64,000 nt of DNA, taken from Alphaproteobacteria bacterium (GTDB lineage: Bacteria > Pseudomonadota > Alphaproteobacteria > JACAEB01). The position numbers and the translations under genes are program-made. Location: NCBI GenBank assembly GCA_024236075.1, contig JACKLE010000008.1:1-64000 (forward strand), in the 5' to 3' direction. Under the pieces are notes generated by a model. That model was given only the letters and a program-made list of their open reading frames with translations. It was not told the DNA's origin and searched no databases. Positions 58,747-64,000 of this stretch are shown piece after piece (the stretch's first letter is position 1; each line of letters starts with the position of its first letter).

Positions 58747-60513
58747 TCAGGCCGCGAGGCGGCCGGCGCGCACGAGGCGGCCCGGGCGCGCGCCCGACAG
58801 GCGGCCGTTCTCCGCGATGACCTCGCCCGAGACGAGCGTCGCGAGATAGCCGTCGGCCTCCTGCAGGAAGCGCCGTCCGCCGGCGGGCAGGTCGTTCGCG
58901 ATGTAGGGCCGCCTGGCGTTGAGGCGGCTCAGATCGATGATGTTGAGGTCCGCCTTCTTTCCGACCTCTACCGTGCCGCGGTCGGCGAAGCCGAGATAGC
59001 CGGCGATGTCGGAGGTCAGCATGCGGACGGCCTGCTCGAGGCCGAGGCGGGGCCCGCGCGCCCGGTCGCGCACCCAGTGGGAGAGGAGCGTCGTCGCGTA
59101 GCTCGCGTCGCAGATCGTCGCGACATGCGCGCCGCCGTCCGAAAGGCTCGTGAGCGCCGCCGGATGGAGAAGCATCTCGCGCACCGCGTCGAGGTTCATG
59201 TCCGTGTAGTTGAAGACGGGGAAGTAGAGGAGATTGCGCCCCTCGTCCTCGAGGAGGCGGTCGTAGACGACCTCCATCGGGCGCAGCCCGAGCGCGCGGG
59301 CCTGGGCCCCGATCGTGCGCGAGGGAAGCGGCTCGTAGTCGGGATAGTCCGCCATCTCGAAGAGATTTTCCGCCATCGCCTCCATGGAGGCGAGCATGCG
59401 GTCGACGCCCTCCTGAAGGCCGGTGCCTTCGCCCGCCACCTTGACATTGGCCTCGGCGAGGAGGCGCGCCTTCATGCCCGGCGCCCTGAGCCGCGCGACC
59501 TGCTCGGCGAGCGGCAGCGCCTTCATCGCCTGCCAGCCGGGCTTCGCCATCAGCGGATGGATCGTGGTTTGCAGGCCCATCAGCACGCCGACGCCCCGCA
59601 CGCCGGCCTGAAAGCGCATCGGCAGGCCCTCGGCGCGCGCGCCGTCGATCCAGGAGACGATGCGCCGCCAGGCCTGCGGCGCGTCGCGGCCCTGCAGCAG
59701 GCTGACGGACAGGGGATGTCCGCCGCTCGCCTCCACCATGGCGCGCATGGTGAGGAACTCGTCATTGGCGTTGGGATCGGGATTGGCGGAACGGAAGTCG
59801 CTGACGATCTGCAGGACGCCGTGATCGAGGCCCCTGAGCGCGCCGGCGATGGCGGTGAGCTCGTCGCGTTCGGCCTCGTAGCCCGGCGTCATGAGGCCGT
59901 CGGCGGTGACATGGACGCGCGTGCGCCCGGTCGAGATGCCGACGGCGCCGGCCTCCATCGCCTCGCGCGCGAGGCGCGCCATCGCGGCGATCTCGTCCTC
60001 GCTCGCGGACTCCCAGGCGAGGGCGCGCTTGCCCATCACGTAGAGGCGCAGCGCGTCGTGGGTCAGGTGCGAGGCGAAGTCGATCGCGTGAGGCAGGGCG
60101 TCGATCGCATCGAGATATTCGGGATAGCTTTCCCAGCTCCAGGGCATGCCCTCGTGAAGCGCCGTGCCCGGAATATCCTCGACGCCTTCGAAGACGCGCA
60201 CCAGCTCGTCGCGCAGGTCGTGGCGAATGGGCGCGAAGCCCACGCCGCAATTGCCCATCACGGCAGTGGTCACGCCCTGGAGCGAGGAGGGCGCGAGGTC
60301 GCCGTCCCAGGCTACCTGGCCGTCGTAATGGGTGTGGAGATCGACGAAGCCGGGCGTCGCGAGCGCGCCGTCGGCGTCGATCTCGCGCGCGGCCGCGAGG
60401 CCCTTGCCGATCTCGGCGATGCGGCCGTCCTTCACGGCGATGTCGGCCGTGCGCGCGGGGGCGCCCGTCCCGTCGACGAGGCGGGCGCCGCGAATGACGA
60501 TGTCATGGCTCAT
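58747..60513 (-). CDS. N-acyl-D-amino-acid deacylase family amidohydrolase, 588 aa
   Basis: Metal-dependent amidohydrolase of the D-aminoacylase group. DLHTHYDGQVAWD (about 55-67) is the metal site. GISTGRTRVHVT, SDGGAHVATICDASY (with the catalytic Asp) and MLTSDIAGYLGFADRGTVEVGKKADL near the C-terminus are family landmarks. The protein is longer than the classical 480-residue D-aminoacylases, like the N-acyl-D-Glu/Asp subgroup and uncharacterised relatives. Upstream of the thiolase and purU genes. The true substrate is uncertain. Confidence 0.85.
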   Translation of the reverse strand: MSHDIVIRGARLVDGTGAPARTADIAVKDGRIAEIGKGLAAAREIDADGALATPGFVDLHTHYDGQVAWDGDLAPSSLQGVTTAVMGNCGVGFAPIRHDLRDELVRVFEGVEDIPGTALHEGMPWSWESYPEYLDAIDALPHAIDFASHLTHDALRLYVMGKRALAWESASEDEIAAMARLAREAMEAGAVGISTGRTRVHVTADGLMTPGYEAERDELTAIAGALRGLDHGVLQIVSDFRSANPDPNANDEFLTMRAMVEASGGHPLSVSLLQGRDAPQAWRRIVSWIDGARAEGLPMRFQAGVRGVGVLMGLQTTIHPLMAKPGWQAMKALPLAEQVARLRAPGMKARLLAEANVKVAGEGTGLQEGVDRMLASMEAMAENLFEMADYPDYEPLPSRTIGAQARALGLRPMEVVYDRLLEDEGRNLLYFPVFNYTDMNLDAVREMLLHPAALTSLSDGGAHVATICDASYATTLLSHWVRDRARGPRLGLEQAVRMLTSDIAGYLGFADRGTVEVGKKADLNIIDLSRLNARRPYIANDLPAGGRRFLQEADGYLATLVSGEVIAENGRLSGARPGRLVRAGRLAA

Positions 60514-60572
60514 GGATCTGCTCCTTCGTCCGGCCAGTGTCTCGCGCCGCGCGCGCCTCTGTCAAAGCCGGC

Positions 60573-62447
60573 TCAGCGCTTCGGACGGAAGGCGAGAAGG
60601 GCGTTTCCGGGCGTGCCGCCCAGCGATCCGTAGCCGGAGAGGACGAAGAGCGTGCCGTTCGCTGCCGCGAAGGGGCTGTTGTCGATCGTGCCGCCCGCCG
60701 CCTCGACGCCGTTCGCGGTCTCGAACTCGCGCACCGTGTCGTACTGGAAGAGCTCCGCGCCCGTCGCGCCGTCGAAGATGCGCAGCTTGCCGTCCATGCT
60801 TCCGGTGACGACGGCTTCGCCGAGGCTCAGCGCCGCGGCCGAGAGGCCGTAATTGTAGCGGCAGCCTTGCAGGCGCCGGTCGCGCTTGCGGCAGTCGGCC
60901 TCGGCCTTGAAGCTCCAGAGCGCCTCGCCGGTGTCGACGTCGAGCGCGGTGAGGCCGGGCCGCGCGGTGTAGTCGCGTCCCGAGCGGTTGTAGTCGGGAT
61001 CGTTGACGGGCACGTAGAGCCGCCGGCCATTGAGCGCCATGCCCCAATGGACGCCGCCGAGCGCCGTGCCCTGGCTCAGCTCGCGCTTCCAGACGAGGGC
61101 GCCCTCGCGCGCCGGGTCGAGCGCCCAGACCGTTCCCGATTTCTGGCCGGCGAGGAGAAGGTCCGAGCCGTCCGAGCGCTTGGCGATGACGACCGAGGCG
61201 CCGAAGTCGAAGTCGAGCGGCGTGCCGCCCGGCGGGCAGTTCGCTCCCCCGCGTCCGCATGCGCCGTTGAAGATGTCGTCGGCGGTCGCCTGGAACGACC
61301 AGCGAATGGCGCCGGTCGCGAGATCCATGGCGAGGATCGCGTCGCTCGTCGCGGTCGCCGGGGCGGAGAGATTCTCGCCCGTTCCGACATAGAGAAGGCC
61401 GCGGCCCGCGTCGATCGCCGGGCTCGACCAGATCGGCGCGCCCGAGGGACCGTGCATCTGCGTGCCGGCGCTCGACAGGACGGTCGGCCGGGCCGGCTCC
61501 GTCGCGTGCGCGGTCCAGACGGTCTCGCCGGTCCTCGCGTCGAGCGCGACGACGGCGCCGTGGCTCTTGCAGCATTCGTGCTTGGGGTTAGCGGCGAGCG
61601 AGATCTCGTAGGACGAGATCGGCACGAAGAGGCGGCCCTCGTGATAGGCCGGCGCGCCGGTGATCATGGAGGAGGGGAAGAGCGCGAGGTCGCGGCGCCA
61701 GAGGAGGCGCCCCGTCGCCGCGTCGATGAGGTGCGCGCGCGCCGCGACGTCGCCGAAGAAGAGAACCTCCCGTCCGTCCCCGGAGAGTCGCGCGAAGCCG
61801 AGCGAGGTGCGCAGCGGCTTGTCCGAGGCGTAGCTCCATTTGAGGCAGCCGGTCTCGGTGTCGAGCGCGTAGACGCGCGCGGTCTCGGCCGTCAGCAGGA
61901 AGAGCGTCGTGCCGACGATCACGGGCTGCGAGCGGAGCTGGACGATGCCGGGAAAGCCGAGCACCCAGGCGACCTCGAGGCGGCCCAGATCGTCCTGCGA
62001 GAGCCCGGCCGCCGCCGCGTCGAGATGGCGCCGATTGGCGGGCCCGAGGCCCCAGGAGCCGATGACGGGATCGGGGGAAAGGTCGACGGCGCGGCGCTCC
62101 TCGGGGCAGACTGCGCCCGCGTGCCAGGCGTCGTTGCGGCCCGTGTCGGCGCCGAGCCAGGCGATGAGCCGCTCGCGCTCGTCCTCGCTGAGGCCTGCCG
62201 CCTGAGCCTGCATCTTGCCTTCGGTCAGCGCAAAGCGCAGCGCGTCGCGCGAGAAGAGGCGGATGCTCTCGAGCGTCGGCGCGCGCATCTCCGGCGCCTC
62301 GTGGCACCCCGCGCACGAGTCCTTGAAGATCGTCGGCCCGTCCGCCTCCGCCGCCCGGGCGCTTCCCGCCAGCACGGCCAGCACGGCAAGACAGGCCGCC
62401 GCGACCGTCAAATGTCGCGGCGCCGGATCGAGGGATCTCGCAGGCAT
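60573..62447 (-). CDS. PQQ-type beta-propeller dehydrogenase with cytochrome c domain (polyvinyl-alcohol-dehydrogenase-like), 624 aa
   Basis: Periplasmic quinoprotein. A signal peptide ends near SARAAE. The c-type haem site CAGCH is at residues 45-49, with AGLSEDERERLIAWLG in the same domain and a Met ligand likely in GKMQAQ. The rest is a propeller with repeated tryptophan-docking strands (ALDTETGCLKWSY, DAATGRLLWRRD, ALDARTGETVW, DLATGAIRWSF, DVDTGEALWSF). The vicinal cysteines ECCKSHG occur where PVA dehydrogenases and quinoprotein alcohol dehydrogenases have such a pair. The order haem domain first, propeller second is that of polyvinyl alcohol dehydrogenases. An alcohol or polyol substrate is likely. 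Divergent from a TetR gene. Confidence 0.85.
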   Translation of the reverse strand: MPARSLDPAPRHLTVAAACLAVLAVLAGSARAAEADGPTIFKDSCAGCHEAPEMRAPTLESIRLFSRDALRFALTEGKMQAQAAGLSEDERERLIAWLGADTGRNDAWHAGAVCPEERRAVDLSPDPVIGSWGLGPANRRHLDAAAAGLSQDDLGRLEVAWVLGFPGIVQLRSQPVIVGTTLFLLTAETARVYALDTETGCLKWSYASDKPLRTSLGFARLSGDGREVLFFGDVAARAHLIDAATGRLLWRRDLALFPSSMITGAPAYHEGRLFVPISSYEISLAANPKHECCKSHGAVVALDARTGETVWTAHATEPARPTVLSSAGTQMHGPSGAPIWSSPAIDAGRGLLYVGTGENLSAPATATSDAILAMDLATGAIRWSFQATADDIFNGACGRGGANCPPGGTPLDFDFGASVVIAKRSDGSDLLLAGQKSGTVWALDPAREGALVWKRELSQGTALGGVHWGMALNGRRLYVPVNDPDYNRSGRDYTARPGLTALDVDTGEALWSFKAEADCRKRDRRLQGCRYNYGLSAAALSLGEAVVTGSMDGKLRIFDGATGAELFQYDTVREFETANGVEAAGGTIDNSPFAAANGTLFVLSGYGSLGGTPGNALLAFRPKR

Positions 62448-62580
62448 GGGGAAACGCTCCTCATCGGTTCCACGGAGAAACGGCGCAGGCCCGCGATTCC
62501 CTCTTCGCGTGGCCTGGCGCGGCGCGTCCGCTCGCCCGGGGCGGCCGTTCCATTGGAGAAAATCGGGTTCCACTGGTGCG

Positions 62581-62616
62581 TGCAATACCGCCGGCCTCTG
62601 CTATGCTCGGTATGCA
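62581..62616. promoter_or_regulatory. Imperfect inverted repeat, candidate TetR site
   Basis: TGCAATACCG (62581-62590) faces CGGTATGCA (62608-62616), complementary apart from one extra base. It lies in the 193-base gap between the divergent quinoprotein and TetR genes, 24 bases before the TetR start, and encloses a TATGCT that could be a -10 box. Weaker evidence than the site at 1679. Confidence 0.5.
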
Positions 62617-62640
62617 ACGCCAGATCAGGGTAGACGTCCG

Positions 62641-63273
62641 ATGGCCGCTTCCTCCAACGCTCGCGCGTCCGCCCGACCGGCGAGCGCCAACCGCCCGCGC
62701 ATGCCCCAGGCGGAGCGGCGCCGGCAGCTCGCCGAGTGCGCGCACCGCATCATCGCGACGCAAGGGGTCAAGGCGCTCACCATGGAGCGCCTCGCTTTCG
62801 TGGCGGGCATTTCCAAGCCGATCGTCTATGCCCATTTCCGCGACCGCCAGGCGCTCGTCCTGGCGCTGTTCGACGACTACTACCTGGCCTTCGACGCGCT
62901 CGTCGGCGACGCCTTCGAGGATCACGTGCCGCTCGAGGAGACCGTGCGCGCCTGGGCGTCGGCCTATATGGAGCTCTTCCTTCTGCGCGGCACGGCGGTG
63001 CGCCAGCTCCTCTTCGAGGTCATGAGCGATCCGCGGATCGAGGCGGCGCGTTTCAAGCGCGCCGGCGCCATGATCGCGCGCGTCGCACGCAAGATTCGCG
63101 CGGCCTACCGGGTCACGCCCGCCCAGGCGCGCGACGCCGCGCGACTCTTTCGCGGCGCGCTGGAGGCCGCCGGCCAGGAGGTCCTGGCCAATCCGAGGCG
63201 GCGCAGGACCGTCGAGGCATTGTTCTGCGTGCTCGTCGCCTCGACCCTCAAGACGATGGCACCGCGGCGCTGA
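62641..63273 (+). CDS. TetR-family transcriptional regulator, 210 aa
   Basis: DNA-binding regulator. After a 25-residue basic, Ala-rich extension the HTH is at about 48-67 (MERLAFVAGISKPIVYAHFR). A helical effector domain follows (YMELFLLRGTAVRQLLFEVM). Start ATG 62641 follows AGGGTAGACGTCCG. Divergent from the PQQ-type dehydrogenase and 267 bases upstream of the MFS gene, so it may control either or both. Complete. Confidence 0.88.
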   Translation: MAASSNARASARPASANRPRMPQAERRRQLAECAHRIIATQGVKALTMERLAFVAGISKPIVYAHFRDRQALVLALFDDYYLAFDALVGDAFEDHVPLEETVRAWASAYMELFLLRGTAVRQLLFEVMSDPRIEAARFKRAGAMIARVARKIRAAYRVTPAQARDAARLFRGALEAAGQEVLANPRRRRTVEALFCVLVASTLKTMAPRR

Positions 63274-63540
63274 GGCTTGAGCGGGCATTGCGCCAGCCTG
63301 CCCCGGCGAGATTGCCAGAATCCTATTGCTCTTCGCGCAATTATGAACAGGATCTCATCGCCGCGCCGTTCCGGGCAGCGCCGTCCGCAGGGGCGTGCGC
63401 CAAGCGGCGCGGGCCGCTGGAGGAACCGCCGCCGGTCCGAAAACAATAACGAAGACTTGGGCTTAAGCCGCGACGCCGCTGCCCGCCACGGGCGAGCGAG
63501 GGCCGCGATGCGAACGCGAAGGGGAGAGGGGAGAGACGAG

Positions 63541-64000
63541 ATGGAGATCGCGCGCGACATGGGGGCGCCGGCAAGCCCGACGCCCATATCGCCCCTTTAC
63601 GCCAAATATGTCCTGGGCGTGCTGATGCTCACCCAGGTCCTCAACTTCATCGACCGCCAGATCATCTCGATCCTCGCCGAGGAGATCAAAGCCGATCTCG
63701 GCGTCACCGACGCGCAGATCGGCTTCCTCTACGGAACGGCGTTCGCGGTCTTCTTTTCCGTGTTCGGAATACCGCTCGGCCGGCTCGCCGATGCCTGGGT
63801 CCGCACACGTCTCATCGCCCTCGGCATCGCCTTCTGGAGCGTGATGACCGCCCTTTCGGGGCTCTCGCGCAATTTCGCGACGCTCGCCGCGCTGCGCATC
63901 GGCGTGGGCGTCGGAGAAGCGACGGCCGGTCCCTCGTCGAACTCGCTCGTCTTCGACTATTTTCCGCCCAAGGTGCGCGCCACCGCCATCGCGGTCTATG
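63541..64000 (+). CDS. MFS transporter (spinster-like), 5' part only
   Basis: Inner-membrane transporter, truncated by the window end after about 153 residues. Four membrane segments are visible. Family marks are LNFIDRQIISILAEEIK, FGIPLGRLADAWVRTRL (the loop 2-3 motif A) and GVGVGEATAGPSSNSL. These are typical of spinster-like MFS proteins common in proteobacteria with TonB receptors. Start ATG 63541 follows GGGGAGAGACGAG. An in-frame ATG at 63508 is less likely. Substrate unknown. Confidence 0.87.
   Translation, partial: MEIARDMGAPASPTPISPLYAKYVLGVLMLTQVLNFIDRQIISILAEEIKADLGVTDAQIGFLYGTAFAVFFSVFGIPLGRLADAWVRTRLIALGIAFWSVMTALSGLSRNFATLAALRIGVGVGEATAGPSSNSLVFDYFPPKVRATAIAVY

Noticed and set aside
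57511..60633. A 1040-codon open frame on the plus strand
   Set aside because: It is antisense to two well-supported genes (thiolase and D-aminoacylase family). Its translation is Arg/Ala/Gly/His rich without family motifs, as expected for a shadow frame in high-GC DNA.
1..64000. tRNA, rRNA, CRISPR arrays, insertion sequences and transposases
   Set aside because: Looked for tRNA-like arms, regularly spaced repeats, terminal inverted repeats and transposase motifs in all gaps; none was convincing.

Overview
This window comes from a high-GC Gram-negative bacterium, most likely an alphaproteobacterium. The reasons are codon use, a short OpgH next to OpgG, an N-acetylglutaminylglutamine amide (NAGGN) osmolyte operon with its MarR regulator, a TonB receptor, a cyanide-insensitive-type CydAB and a CAxCxH-type quinoprotein. 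I cannot place it to genus. No rRNA, tRNA, CRISPR array, insertion sequence or phage module was seen. All functions are read from sequence motifs and gene order; no search was run.

Region 1 (1-2.4 kb) is the end of a drug-efflux type ABC operon (HlyD adaptor and ATPase) divergent from a TetR gene, with a perfect 20-bp palindrome between them. Region 2 (3.4-13.7 kb) is the centrepiece: an oxidative (non-phosphorylating) L-fucose-type pathway. It contains two unrelated mutarotases, an aldo/keto reductase for the first oxidation, a lactonase, a two-gene UxaA-type dehydratase, an SDR and a fumarylacetoacetase-fold cleavage enzyme. An IclR regulator, a formylglycine sulfatase and an IlvD/Edd dehydratase follow on the other strand. 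A second sulfatase lies at 18.2 kb. This suggests growth on sulfated fucose-containing glycans, although no transporter or fucosidase is in view. The cleavage-enzyme gene carries three small indels.

Region 3 (13.7-34.5 kb) holds osmoprotection and envelope genes (OpgG/OpgH, NAGGN operon), a PaaG-like crotonase, a cyclic-nucleotide-binding patatin phospholipase, SDR, aldo/keto reductase, hotdog thioesterase, haloalkane dehalogenase, YjbQ, a hypothetical membrane protein and an AMIN/TPR/beta-barrel protein. The conserved N-terminus of OpgH appears as a separate reading frame, split off by one in-frame TGA.

Region 4 (34.6-43.7 kb) begins with two small genes and a GH24 lysozyme-like protein. 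Then comes a 4-kb stretch in which a ScsB/DsbD, redoxin, cytochrome b561 and YceI gene set is broken by many small indels. The damage also reaches the 3' end of the neighbouring TonB receptor gene. The pattern fits either decay or uncorrected sequence. The TonB receptor has a strongly structured leader.

Region 5 (43.6-64 kb) is dense housekeeping and catabolism: bioFD and divergent bioA, cydAB, epmAB divergent from efp, a dihydrolipoamide dehydrogenase, a zinc-ribbon/thiolase pair, a lipoprotein hydrolase, purU, a second thiolase, a D-aminoacylase-type amidohydrolase, a PQQ-type dehydrogenase, a TetR regulator and the start of an MFS transporter that runs off the window.
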